Below, one piece after another: positions 6,619 to 14,166 of a DNA stretch of 14,389 nt (its first letter is position 1; every line of letters begins with the position of its first letter). The notes under the pieces were generated by a model that saw only the letters and a list, made by a program, of their open reading frames with translations, was not told the origin of the DNA and did no database searches. Source of the DNA: Ruminococcaceae bacterium UBA6392 (lineage in GTDB: Bacteria; Bacillota; Clostridia; Oscillospirales; Acutalibacteraceae); the NCBI GenBank assembly GCA_002438685.1, contig DJQG01000004.1:1-14389 (forward strand). The letters run 5' to 3'. The translations under genes and the position numbers were made by a program.

Positions 6619-8040
6619 TCAAATGATAGAATTCAATTCTCTTGGAAGAAATCCTGTTTTACCTAATGATGTGTGTATCCCCGACGGGGAGGCTCATGTT
6701 TTTGGCAACAGATTATATGTATATGGCAGCTATGATGTCGGGGAAAGAGAATATTGCAGCGAAATTTATCGCGTTGCTTCCACAAATGATATGCTTACTT
6801 GGACAGTCGGAGAAAAATCATTTGACGGCAAGGATGTGGAGTGGGCATGTAAAAAAATCAAAAAGCAATATTATATAAAGGATATGGGACTAAAAAATCC
6901 AACGCCTTTTTACAGAAAAATGCTTAATGACATGCATGTTCCGCTTAAATTTATCCCGAAGCCGCTCAGACCAAATATGATTAACTTTGGACTGTTTACG
7001 CAGAACACCAATTTGCTTTTCGCTCCGGATTGCTGCGAAAAAAACGGCAGATATTACCTGTATTTTTGCATGGCGGATTACAGCGAAGGCGTTGCCGTAT
7101 CGGATAGTCCTTATGGTCCGTTTGAAAATCCGGTTCGTTTTCCTGTCGGCGGTATTGACCCGGCTGTTTTCATCGACGATGACGGAAGTGCATATTACTA
7201 CTGGGGTCAATTCAGGGCAAATGCTGTTAAATTAAATGACGATATGACATCCTTTGACGAGAAGAACATTGTGGAAAATGTTGTTACCGAGGAAGAGCAC
7301 GGTTTCCATGAGGGCAGTTCAATGCGAAAACGCGGCAATACTTATTATTATGTTTATCCGTGTATTTATCGTCATGAAAGACCGACATGTCTCGCCTATG
7401 CAATCGGTAATTCCCCGCTCGGTCCGTTTAAATATCAGGGTATAATTATTGACAACATAAAGTGCGACCCGCAAAGCTGGAATATTCATGGTAGCATTGA
7501 GGAGTTTAACGGACAGTGGTATGTGTTTTATCACAGATGCTCCGGAAATAAAAAAATGCATCGCAGGCTTTGTGTTGAAAAGATTTATTTCAACGAGGAC
7601 GGAACTATCGACGAGGTCAAAATGACGTCACAGGGAGCCGGAGAGCCATTTGCAGTCGGTGAAACAATTGAGGGCTGGAGAGCTTGCGAAGTTGACGGTG
7701 GAGCATATGTTGACGGCACAGAGCTTGTAATGTGTGACGGCAGCTCGGCAATAATTCGCTACGCTAACATTAGCGACAATTCGTCTTTTAAAATCGAAGC
7801 ACAAGGCGATGGCGAGATTTCGGTATATGCAGGAGATACGTTGCTTTCTGATGCCAAATCAGGCTTATATGAGATTAAGTTGATTTGTAAAAGAAACCTG
7901 AGAGTTAGAAGTATAACATTGAAATAGGTGATAATTATGGAAGCAATTAACAAAAGATTTGATTGTATTAAAAATCACCCGGGAAAAGATATTAGAATTT
8001 TGCGTGTACGTGTATTTGCAATAACAAAAAAATTTTTTGA
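5581..8040. other. Block of atypical (AT-rich) composition; probable horizontally acquired or recombined segment
   Basis: Hand counts of G+C per 60 nt: 38 (5401-5460), 40 (5461-5520) and 30 (5521-5580) before; 22 (5581-5640), 21 (5641-5700), 31 (5701-5760), 22 (5881-5940), 24 (6121-6180) and 17 (6841-6900) within; 32 (8461-8520) after. The change is mostly in third codon positions. The block holds the last two thirds of the transporter, GH43 and most of a short ORF. No repeats, integrase or insertion sequence mark its ends. Confidence 0.7.
6623..7927 (+). CDS. Glycoside hydrolase family 43 protein (beta-xylosidase/alpha-L-arabinofuranosidase type)
   Basis: 434 residues from ATG 6623. GAGGAA at 6610-6615, inside the last codons of the transporter gene, is 7 nt upstream; the stop-to-start gap is 4 nt, so translation is coupled. 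The five-bladed beta-propeller shows the GH43 triad: base Asp21 (IPDGEAHVF), pKa-tuning Asp179 (GGIDPAVFIDDDGSAYYYWG) and acid Glu230 (GFHEGSSMRK). Residues about 335-434 form a small beta-rich C-terminal domain, perhaps a reduced carbohydrate-binding sandwich. There is no signal peptide, so it should act in the cytoplasm on sugars delivered by the adjacent symporter, removing arabinofuranose, xylose or galactose; the specificity cannot be set from sequence. The whole gene is AT-rich compared with the other operon genes. Confidence 0.88.
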   Translation: MIEFNSLGRNPVLPNDVCIPDGEAHVFGNRLYVYGSYDVGEREYCSEIYRVASTNDMLTWTVGEKSFDGKDVEWACKKIKKQYYIKDMGLKNPTPFYRKMLNDMHVPLKFIPKPLRPNMINFGLFTQNTNLLFAPDCCEKNGRYYLYFCMADYSEGVAVSDSPYGPFENPVRFPVGGIDPAVFIDDDGSAYYYWGQFRANAVKLNDDMTSFDEKNIVENVVTEEEHGFHEGSSMRKRGNTYYYVYPCIYRHERPTCLAYAIGNSPLGPFKYQGIIIDNIKCDPQSWNIHGSIEEFNGQWYVFYHRCSGNKKMHRRLCVEKIYFNEDGTIDEVKMTSQGAGEPFAVGETIEGWRACEVDGGAYVDGTELVMCDGSSAIIRYANISDNSSFKIEAQGDGEISVYAGDTLLSDAKSGLYEIKLICKRNLRVRSITLK

Positions 8041-8068
8041 CGGGAGAAACGGGGAGACGGCTGAATAA
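7937..8068 (+). CDS. Short ORF (43 codons) between GH43 and the esterase; possible junction remnant
   Basis: AGGTGA (7926-7931) lies 5 nt before ATG 7937, so translation is credible. The peptide begins MEAINKRFDCIKNHPGKD and ends RNGETAE; no family is recognised. The TAA (8066-8068) is one base before the next ATG at 8070, which would couple translation to the esterase gene. The first 34 codons are AT-rich and the last nine GC-rich, so the ORF spans the right end of the atypical block. It may be the truncated start of a donor gene joined to native sequence, or only a translation-coupling leader. Confidence 0.35.
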   Translation: MEAINKRFDCIKNHPGKDIRILRVRVFAITKKFFDGRNGETAE

Positions 8069-8069
8069 A

Positions 8070-8876
8070 ATGAAGAAAAAACTTCTGATAATTATTCCGA
8101 TTGCAGTTGTTGTCATTGCCGCATGGCTCGCGTTCTGCGGCTATCAGTGGAGCTGGGGACCGTTTGTGAAGCTCCACGATGTGAAAACCGCCTCGCTCGC
8201 GGGCAACGGCGAAAAGTATTCGCTTGATAATGTCACGGAAAATGCCGACAGCCCGATAAAAGGCAAGACCATTATATTTCTCGGCTCTTCCGTGACCTAC
8301 GGCTCGGCATCCGACGGGGTTTCGTTTGCCGACTATATCGAAAAGCGCGACGGCTGCGAAATGATAAAAAGCGCAGTCTCCGGCACGACCCTCGTTGAAT
8401 CGGGCATTGATTCATATGTGTCGCGGCTCAAAAAGCTCGATGCGGAAAAAGCCGATCTTTTGGTCTGCCAGCTCTCGACCAACGACGCGTCGCAGAAAAA
8501 AGAGCTCGGAAAGATAATCGAGTCCAAAAATCTCAACGACTTCGACACAAAGACCGTAGCCGGGGCGATAGAATACATAATCTGCTATGCAAAAGAAAAA
8601 TGGAATTGCCCCGTGATATTTTATACAAGTCCGCGCTACGACAGCGAGCGGTATCAATCCATGGTCGATATTTTAAAAGCGGCGCAGGAGAAGTGGGGTA
8701 TATCCGTTATCGATATGTGGAACGACGATAATTTGAACGCCGCGTTGAATGCCGATACGAGTTTGTATATGGCAGATAAGATACACCCGACAAAAGCGGG
8801 GTATCTCGAAATATGGACTCCGTTCATGGAACAGGAAATCTTTGCAGTTATGAGCGCGAAAGAGGTGAAAAAATGA
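8070..8876 (+). CDS. Membrane-anchored SGNH/GDSL-family hydrolase (probable carbohydrate esterase)
   Basis: 268 residues. Lys2-Lys4 and the hydrophobic run 5-22 form an uncleaved signal anchor, placing the enzyme outside the membrane. SGNH blocks: Ser74 in FLGSSVTYGSAS (the Asp of GDS is Ser, a common variant), Gly in SAVSGTTLVE, Asn138 in QLSTNDAS, and Asp236/His239 in MADKIHPTKAGY. Relatives deacylate sugars, for example acetyl groups on xylan or pectin; the ester removed here is unknown. ATG 8070 is chosen because the signal anchor starts there; a GGGGAG at 8051-8056 is rather far (13 nt), so coupling with the short upstream ORF may matter. Its stop overlaps the next start as ATGA. Codon use is GC-rich again like the native genes. 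Confidence 0.85.
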   Translation: MKKKLLIIIPIAVVVIAAWLAFCGYQWSWGPFVKLHDVKTASLAGNGEKYSLDNVTENADSPIKGKTIIFLGSSVTYGSASDGVSFADYIEKRDGCEMIKSAVSGTTLVESGIDSYVSRLKKLDAEKADLLVCQLSTNDASQKKELGKIIESKNLNDFDTKTVAGAIEYIICYAKEKWNCPVIFYTSPRYDSERYQSMVDILKAAQEKWGISVIDMWNDDNLNAALNADTSLYMADKIHPTKAGYLEIWTPFMEQEIFAVMSAKEVKK

Positions 8877-11419
8877 AAGCCGTAAAGCTTAAAACAGAGT
8901 ATCTCAAAAATCCGCTGGGTATAGACATAAAGAACCCGCGCTTCATGTGGAACTGCGAGGGCGGAAAGGCGCAGAGCGCATACAGAATAGCCGCATCAGA
9001 TGTGCGCGGCAATATTTTATGGGACAGCGGCAAGGTCGAATCCCCGCAGATGGCGTTTATTCCGTATCCGCTCGATACTCCGTCGCGCCTGAGAGTGAAC
9101 TGGAAAGTGAAGCTCTGGGACGAAAACGGACTTGAGGGCGATTGGAGCGAGCCGGCATTCTTCGAGATCGGGCTCAGAAACGCCTCGGATTGGAACGCGA
9201 AGTGGATAACCGGAAACTATAATGTAAACAAAAAGCAGCGTTACCCGGTCGACTGCTTCAAAAAAGAGTTCGAATGCAAAAAGCCGATTCTTTCTGCTCG
9301 GCTCTATATGACCGCCTGCGGACTTTATTCAGCCGAGATTAACGGCGTTGATTGCTCGATGCCGCTCGCACCCGGCGTTACGGAATACAGAAAGCGTATA
9401 CAGTATCAGACCTATGACGTGACTGCTCTTCTGCACGAGGGCGAAAATATGATCTGCGCCGAGCTTGCCGACGGCTGGTACAGGGGCAGCGTCGGCGCGT
9501 GGGGGCTCAAAAATCAGTACGGCACCGAGACTAAATTGCTCGCTCAGCTTGAGATAAAATATGCCGACGGCACGGCGCAGACGGTTGTGTCGGACGGCTC
9601 GTGGCTCTGGAGCAATGACGGTGCGATACGCTTCGCCGACAACAAGGACGGCGAGCGGGTCAATGCAAACAAGGCTCCGTCTTATAGCCGCCGCGCGAAA
9701 GAGACGAAGTGCAAGGTCGTGCCGAGCGCGTCGAACAATTTCCCGATAGCCGAAAAGGAACGCTTCAAGCCCAAATTATCCGTCACCCCGAGCGGAAAAA
9801 AGCTGCTCGACTTTGGGCAGAATATAGCGGGCTATGTCGAGTTTGAGATAAACGCCCGCGAGGGGCAGAAAATCACTCTCGAATTCGGAGAGCTGCTGCG
9901 CGGCGGCGAGCTGACGCTCGAAAATATCCAGTGCAAAAATAAACACAAGACAACGCCCTTGCAAAAGATTGAGTATATCTGCAAAGAGGGCAAAAATCAC
10001 TACAAGACAAAGTTTGCTATCTTTGGTTTTCAGTATGTCAGCGTCGACACGGATATAGATATAGCCCCGGAGAACTTCACCGCCATAGCCGTCTATTCCG
10101 ACATGGACGAGACGGGGTATTTCAACAGCTCCAATGAGCTGCTCAATAAATTTGTCGAGGCGACAAAGTGGTCGGCAAAAGGCAACTCGACCGATCTGCC
10201 GACAGACTGCCCGACCCGCGAACGCCACGGCTGGACGGGCGACGCGCAGATATTCTGCAAGACAGCGAGCTATCTTTTTGACTACGCGCCCTTTGCCGAA
10301 AAATTCGTGCGCGATATGTGCGACGAACAGCTCAGAAACGGCGACTTCCGCCAGATAGCCCCGCGCGGCGGTGTGGATTTCTATATGACTTTTATGGACG
10401 GCTCGGCGGGCTGGTCCGATGCGGGCGTGTTTATCCCGTACAGGCTCTATAAGCAGTACGGCGACAGAAAAATTCTCGAACGCTTCTATCCCAATATGCG
10501 TGCCTTTGCCGAATATAAAATAAAGACCCTCGGCAAGTGGTATCCGACCGCCCTGCCGACGGGAGTGGGGCTCAAGAATTTCCGCAACATTTCAAACTAC
10601 CGCCAGTCCTACGGCGAATGGGCGGAACCCGCCGATGTCAAGGCGCTTAAATTTACGGATTTCGTCAACCCGAATCCCGAGGAGACCACGGCTTACATAG
10701 TCTATATGCTCGAAACGATGGCGGATATAGCCCGCGTCCTCGGCAAGGACAGCGACAGAAAGCTCTATGAAAAGAATGCCGCAAGGGCGAGAATCGGCTA
10801 CAGCGCGCTTGTCTCGACGAAAAAATTCTCGCTCGACACCGACCGCCAGGCTAAGCTCGTTCGCCCGCTTTATATCGGTCTGTTGAATGAAAAACAGTCG
10901 GAATACGCGAAAAAGCGGCTCATAAAAGCTCTTGACAATTACTCATGGCGGCTCGGCACGGGATTCCTCTCGACTCCGCTGATACTGAGCGTTCTGGCGG
11001 ATATAGATATTGAATATGCCTATCGCCTGCTCGAAAACGAGCAGATGCCCGGTTGGCTGTTCATGCCCAAAAACGGCGCGAACACCGTCTGGGAGTCGTG
11101 GGAGGGCACTGCGGCGCAGGGCGGCATAGCCTCGCTCAACCACTACTCCAAGGGCGCCGTGTGCGAGTGGCTGTTCGGCACGATGTGCGGAATAAATGTC
11201 GCGGGGGAGAACAAATTCAAAATATCCCCGCGCCCGGGCGGACATTTTGAGTTCGCCGAAGCGAGCTATGACAGCGTATACGGAAAAATCTCCGTGCGCT
11301 GGGACAAAACGGACGGGGGATACAAATATAAAATATCCGTCCCGTCGAACTGCCAAGCGGATATAATTCTGCCCGACGGAAGAAAGCAGACCGTCGGAGC
11401 GGGTGAATATGAATTCTGA
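8873..11419 (+). CDS. Alpha-L-rhamnosidase (GH78), complete
   Basis: 848 residues from ATG 8873, which overlaps the esterase stop (ATGA, 8873-8876); GAGGTG at 8862-8867 supports it. Domains in order: Ig-like N-terminal module (NPRFMWNCEG...YRIAAS), rhamnosidase N domain (about 100-300: WNAKWI, YMTACGLYSAEINGV, GWYRGSVGAWG), concanavalin-like domain (LDFGQNIAGYVEF), the (alpha/alpha)6 catalytic barrel and the C-terminal sandwich (EASYDSVYGKISVRW). The acid-site motif DCPTRERHGWTGD gives Asp445, Arg449, Glu450 and Asp457, the same spacing as Asp567, Arg571, Glu572 and Asp579 of Bacillus RhaB. Glu741 (NTVWESWEG) is the likely general base. No export signal, so it should cleave imported rhamnosides in the cytoplasm. 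It is paralogous to the gene cut by the left edge. Confidence 0.93.
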   Translation: MKAVKLKTEYLKNPLGIDIKNPRFMWNCEGGKAQSAYRIAASDVRGNILWDSGKVESPQMAFIPYPLDTPSRLRVNWKVKLWDENGLEGDWSEPAFFEIGLRNASDWNAKWITGNYNVNKKQRYPVDCFKKEFECKKPILSARLYMTACGLYSAEINGVDCSMPLAPGVTEYRKRIQYQTYDVTALLHEGENMICAELADGWYRGSVGAWGLKNQYGTETKLLAQLEIKYADGTAQTVVSDGSWLWSNDGAIRFADNKDGERVNANKAPSYSRRAKETKCKVVPSASNNFPIAEKERFKPKLSVTPSGKKLLDFGQNIAGYVEFEINAREGQKITLEFGELLRGGELTLENIQCKNKHKTTPLQKIEYICKEGKNHYKTKFAIFGFQYVSVDTDIDIAPENFTAIAVYSDMDETGYFNSSNELLNKFVEATKWSAKGNSTDLPTDCPTRERHGWTGDAQIFCKTASYLFDYAPFAEKFVRDMCDEQLRNGDFRQIAPRGGVDFYMTFMDGSAGWSDAGVFIPYRLYKQYGDRKILERFYPNMRAFAEYKIKTLGKWYPTALPTGVGLKNFRNISNYRQSYGEWAEPADVKALKFTDFVNPNPEETTAYIVYMLETMADIARVLGKDSDRKLYEKNAARARIGYSALVSTKKFSLDTDRQAKLVRPLYIGLLNEKQSEYAKKRLIKALDNYSWRLGTGFLSTPLILSVLADIDIEYAYRLLENEQMPGWLFMPKNGANTVWESWEGTAAQGGIASLNHYSKGAVCEWLFGTMCGINVAGENKFKISPRPGGHFEFAEASYDSVYGKISVRWDKTDGGYKYKISVPSNCQADIILPDGRKQTVGAGEYEF

Positions 11420-11431
11420 GGAGGAAAAACC

Positions 11432-12316
11432 ATGAAAAGATCGATAGCCGCCGTTATGGCGATCCTTGTTCTGCTTGTGTCACTGCTGTGTGCGTGCAAA
11501 AAGGACGACGCAAAAACAAATGCCGACACCACCGGCGAAGCGCAGACGAGCGCGGACGGGCAGATAGTTGAAGACACTACCGCCCTGCCCGAGGACAGCA
11601 CCGCGCAGGAGGGTGAGACGGGCGAAACTCAGCCGACCGACCCCGCGAAGCCCGGCGAGACGAATGTACAGGTCACCGCCGCACCTTCGAAGAGCGCAAA
11701 AGACTGGAGCAAGGCTGAGATAATCGCCTATTTCAACGCCGGCGCGAACAGGGTCAAGTACGGCGCAAAATCCGTAACCCGCAACTATACCGAGACGAAG
11801 AACGACGCCGACAAGACCGAACTCCCGAAAGCCATAGACGCAGTCGGCAAGAGCGCGATGAAAACTTTCATGAAGCGCGACGATAAAGCTCTCGTCATGA
11901 CGAACAAAGAGGATATCAAAGCGGTATTCCCTGTCGGCGGCAAGGACTGGGTCAGCAAGCTCACAGCATCCGATGTCAAGAGCGCAAAGATAGAGGACAA
12001 GGGCAGCGAATATCAGATAACCCTGACCTTCGGCACCGAGGTCAACCCCTCGGGCAATAAGGGCTATGCCGCGGCGTTCGGCGTGCTGACCGCCGACATG
12101 GTGAATTTCGATTATCCCGGTCTCTCGCTCAGCGACCAGAGATTCACCTATTACAACGGCACTATCTCGGCAAAGTTTGATAAGTCCACCGGCAATATGG
12201 TCTATGCCCACTATGACTATCCCGTTATTATTGAACTGACGGCGCACCTGCTCGGCTCGAACACGAGGGTGAAAGTCGGTATGACGACAATAAACGACTT
12301 CACGATAAAATATTAA
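11432..12316 (+). CDS. Lipoprotein of unknown function in the rhamnosidase operon
   Basis: 294 residues. GAGGAGG (11418-11424), overlapping the rhamnosidase stop, is 7 nt before the ATG. Residues 1-21 are a signal peptide with a clear lipobox (LCA-Cys22). Residues about 23-88 are a low-complexity Thr/Glu/Pro/Ala linker. Residues about 90-294 form a folded domain beginning DWSKAEIIAYFNAGANRVK, with a helical first half and a beta-rich end (ITLTFGTE, FTYYNGTISAKFDKSTGNMVYAHYDY, RVKVGMTTINDFTIKY). I recall similar lipoproteins in Clostridia but no assigned role, and I see no catalytic motif. As the last gene of the operon, just before a strong terminator, it is co-expressed with the transporter and enzymes, so a surface role in sugar capture or sensing is possible but unproven. 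It is not a typical ABC solute-binding protein. Confidence 0.75.
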   Translation: MKRSIAAVMAILVLLVSLLCACKKDDAKTNADTTGEAQTSADGQIVEDTTALPEDSTAQEGETGETQPTDPAKPGETNVQVTAAPSKSAKDWSKAEIIAYFNAGANRVKYGAKSVTRNYTETKNDADKTELPKAIDAVGKSAMKTFMKRDDKALVMTNKEDIKAVFPVGGKDWVSKLTASDVKSAKIEDKGSEYQITLTFGTEVNPSGNKGYAAAFGVLTADMVNFDYPGLSLSDQRFTYYNGTISAKFDKSTGNMVYAHYDYPVIIELTAHLLGSNTRVKVGMTTINDFTIKY

Positions 12317-12334
12317 AAGTTACATCCGAAAAAC

Positions 12335-12368
12335 AAAATGTCCCGCACATTCCTGTGCGGGGCGTTTT
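12335..12368. terminator. Bidirectional rho-independent terminator
   Basis: AAAATGTCCCGCACA (12335-12349) pairs with TGTGCGGGGCGTTTT (12354-12368) over 15 positions with two G-T pairs and a TTCC tetraloop. A-run and T-run at the two sides let it end both the operon and the convergent flavin-reductase gene. Confidence 0.92.
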
Positions 12369-12378
12369 GCGTATATTC

Positions 12379-12939
12379 TTATTTGAGCGAGTTGCCGGCG
12401 CTGAACGCCTTTGCGACCGTCTCGCCGAGGACAACATAGGTGTTGTTGAACGGGTCGAAGGTTATCGGCTGCGCTTTTGAAACATCGACATTTCCGTTCT
12501 CGTCAAGCACGCGCTCGTCAACGCAGACGTTGACTATCTCGCCGACCATGCGCCCGGTGGCTGCGTCATAGCTCTTGAGCCTGCACTCTGCGGCGATGGG
12601 CAGCTCTTCGATCAGCGGCGCGTCAACAAACTTCGATTTGACGGCGTGGAAGCCCGCTTTTTCAAATTTATCGGGCGTATTCCCTGCGGAGACAAGACCG
12701 ACATAGTCGCAAGCCGCCGCGTGTTCGAGGTCAGCCATGCTCACGGTGAACGCCTTTCTCTCGAGGATATTCTTCGTGGACTTGTGACCCGCGCTTATGC
12801 ACATGGATATCTCATTGCCGCCGCTGATGCCGCCCCATGCGGCATTCATCGCGTCGGGGTTCCCGGTCTTGTCGTAGGAACCGAGGATAAGCACCGGCTG
12901 CGGATAGGTGAAGGGCTTTGCGCCGAAATCTTTTCTCAT
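12379..12939 (-). CDS. Flavin reductase-like, FMN-binding split-barrel protein
   Basis: 186 residues. The pattern KPFTYPQPVLILGSYDKTGNPDAMNAAWGG, then CISAGHKSTKNILERKAFTVSMAD, then CDYVGLVSAGNTPDKFEKAGF and APLIEELPIAAECRLKS is that of the flavin reductase-like domain (DIM6/NTAB group), which binds FMN as a dimer and reduces flavin or other acceptors with NAD(P)H in the cytoplasm. Length is normal. AAAGGAGG at 12947-12954 lies 7 nt before the ATG. It stands alone, with its own promoter whose 19-bp spacer and dyad suggest MerR-type activation, so it may respond to electrophile, aldehyde or redox stress. The true electron acceptor is unknown. Confidence 0.88.
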   Translation of the reverse strand: MRKDFGAKPFTYPQPVLILGSYDKTGNPDAMNAAWGGISGGNEISMCISAGHKSTKNILERKAFTVSMADLEHAAACDYVGLVSAGNTPDKFEKAGFHAVKSKFVDAPLIEELPIAAECRLKSYDAATGRMVGEIVNVCVDERVLDENGNVDVSKAQPITFDPFNNTYVVLGETVAKAFSAGNSLK

Positions 12940-12965
12940 GATAATTCCTCCTTTGATTTGACTTT

Positions 12966-12996
12966 ATTATAGAACCTGAAGTCGGCTTTAAGTCAA
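12966..12996 (-). promoter_or_regulatory. MerR-type promoter with operator dyad for the flavin-reductase gene
   Basis: On the minus strand TTGACT (12991-12996), a 19-nt spacer and a perfect TATAAT (12966-12971). Between them CTTAAAGCCGACTTCAGG (12975-12992) is an imperfect dyad (5 of 7 arm positions). An over-long 19-bp spacer filled by a dyad is the hallmark of promoters activated by MerR-family proteins through DNA untwisting. The start would fall near 12959, giving a 20-nt leader that just holds the ribosome site. Confidence 0.65.
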
Positions 12997-13015
12997 GGAA
13001 AAACGAAAAAAGTTT

Positions 13016-13053
13016 ACAAATAAAAACAGCCCCGGACTCAACATCCGGGACTG
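13016..13053 (-). terminator. Rho-independent terminator of the PepSY gene
   Basis: On the minus strand CAGTCCCGGA pairs with TCCGGGGCTG over 10 bp with one wobble and a 7-nt loop, followed by TTTTTATTT. It begins 13 nt after the PepSY stop. Confidence 0.92.
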
Positions 13054-13066
13054 AATAAAAAATCTA

Positions 13067-14119
13067 TTAATCTCTCTCTTTTTCGAATGAGATAACTTTT
13101 CCGCTCTTCGCGTTTATCTTGTACTCATACTCGAATCCGCCGCATTTGAATTCAACATCGTAGTGCGCGGTGAGCGATTCGGTGTCAAGCTCGGCTTCGA
13201 GCTCCGTGACCTGTGCCGCGGTGAGACCTGCATGGTCGAGCGCGGCTTTCTTCGCGGTGTCCGCGGAGACATACTTCGAGGTGTCGGCGGGCTTTGAATC
13301 GTCAAGCTCGCGCTCAAAGGAAATTATTTTGCCGTTTTTCGCGTTGACCTCAACTTCGTACTCATATCCGCCCGAGACGAACTCGATATCATAGTGCGGG
13401 GTGCGGTCGTCAATATCAAGCTCAGCTTTCTTGAAAGTGACCTTCGATGCGTCGAGAGAAGCTCTCTTGAGCGCGGCGGCCTTTGCCTCTTCGACGGAGA
13501 TAAACTTCGATGTGTCAGCTGCGGGCTTCTTATCCTCGCGCTCGCGGTCGAATTCGAGAATCTTTCCGCTCTTTGCGTCTATCTCGAACTCATACTCATA
13601 GCCGCCTGAAACGAACTCTATATCATAGTGCGGGGTACGGTCGTCCGCGTCAAGCTCTGCTTTTTTGAAAGTGACCTTTGACTCGTCAAGGGAAACTTTC
13701 TTGAGGGCTATCGCCTTCGCTTCGTCGATGCTGATATAGCCGGAGACATCGGGCTGGGGCTTTGAGGGTTTCGAGGGGTCGGCGGGCTCAACTTCTTTTT
13801 TAAGAATGCTGCCGTCCGCGACCGCTATCTCGTAGTCGTATTCGTTAGCTCCGGCGATGAACTCGATATCGTAGTGGGCGACGAGATCGTCGCTGTCGAG
13901 CTTCGCTTCGGTGAACTTCGCGTCGGCTCTTGCAACGCCTGCATCGGCGACTGCAATGTCTATCGCGGCGTCAAGGCTTATCTTTATTTCCTGCTGGATC
14001 TGTCCGGAGCTGCCCGAACCTGTGTCGGGCTTATCCTGCGGCGGAGCGACCGCAGAGAAGATAGCCATAATGACTGACATGAGCGCGACTCCGATGGATT
14101 TGAAAATACTTGCAAACAT
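13067..14119 (-). CDS. Secreted protein with four PepSY repeats
   Basis: 350 residues. AAAGGAC at 14129-14135 is 9 nt before the ATG. Residues 1-25 are a signal peptide (FKSIGVALMSVIMAIFSAVA), with no lipobox Cys. A short Ser/Gly/Asp linker follows. Four repeats of exactly 66 residues lie at 46-111, 128-193, 206-271 and 283-348, each of the form sxxxAxxxAxxxAxxxxxxxxxxxxELDxDDxxxHYDIEFxxGxxEYExEIxAxxGKIxxFxxE; linkers are rich in Lys, Pro and Asp. PepSY domains are small extracytoplasmic modules, known as inhibitors of peptidases or as sensors or binding units at the envelope. Repeats 2 and 3 are nearly identical in DNA too, a sign of recent duplication. No enzyme domain is present. Neighbouring genes give no clear function; upstream direct repeats hint at two-component control. 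Confidence 0.88.
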   Translation of the reverse strand: MFASIFKSIGVALMSVIMAIFSAVAPPQDKPDTGSGSSGQIQQEIKISLDAAIDIAVADAGVARADAKFTEAKLDSDDLVAHYDIEFIAGANEYDYEIAVADGSILKKEVEPADPSKPSKPQPDVSGYISIDEAKAIALKKVSLDESKVTFKKAELDADDRTPHYDIEFVSGGYEYEFEIDAKSGKILEFDREREDKKPAADTSKFISVEEAKAAALKRASLDASKVTFKKAELDIDDRTPHYDIEFVSGGYEYEVEVNAKNGKIISFERELDDSKPADTSKYVSADTAKKAALDHAGLTAAQVTELEAELDTESLTAHYDVEFKCGGFEYEYKINAKSGKVISFEKERD

Positions 14120-14166
14120 TAGTATCTGTCCTTTCTTATCGGGATCGTGTCCCTTAGTACACCCAT

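Noticed and set aside
6545..6622. Upstream in-frame extension of GH43
   Set aside because: It lies over the transporter C-terminus; ATG 6623 has GAGGAA 7 nt upstream and fits the family N-terminus.
8813..8872. Upstream in-frame extension of the rhamnosidase
   Set aside because: It overlaps the esterase C-terminus; ATG 8873 has a good ribosome site and the family-typical N-terminus.
9776..10228. 150-codon minus-strand ORF within the rhamnosidase gene
   Set aside because: Shadow frame antisense to the conserved GH78 catalytic region.
11480..12247. 255-codon minus-strand ORF across the operon lipoprotein gene
   Set aside because: Opposite-strand shadow of a GC-rich gene; no ribosome site or recognisable domain, while the plus frame has a lipobox and ribosome site.
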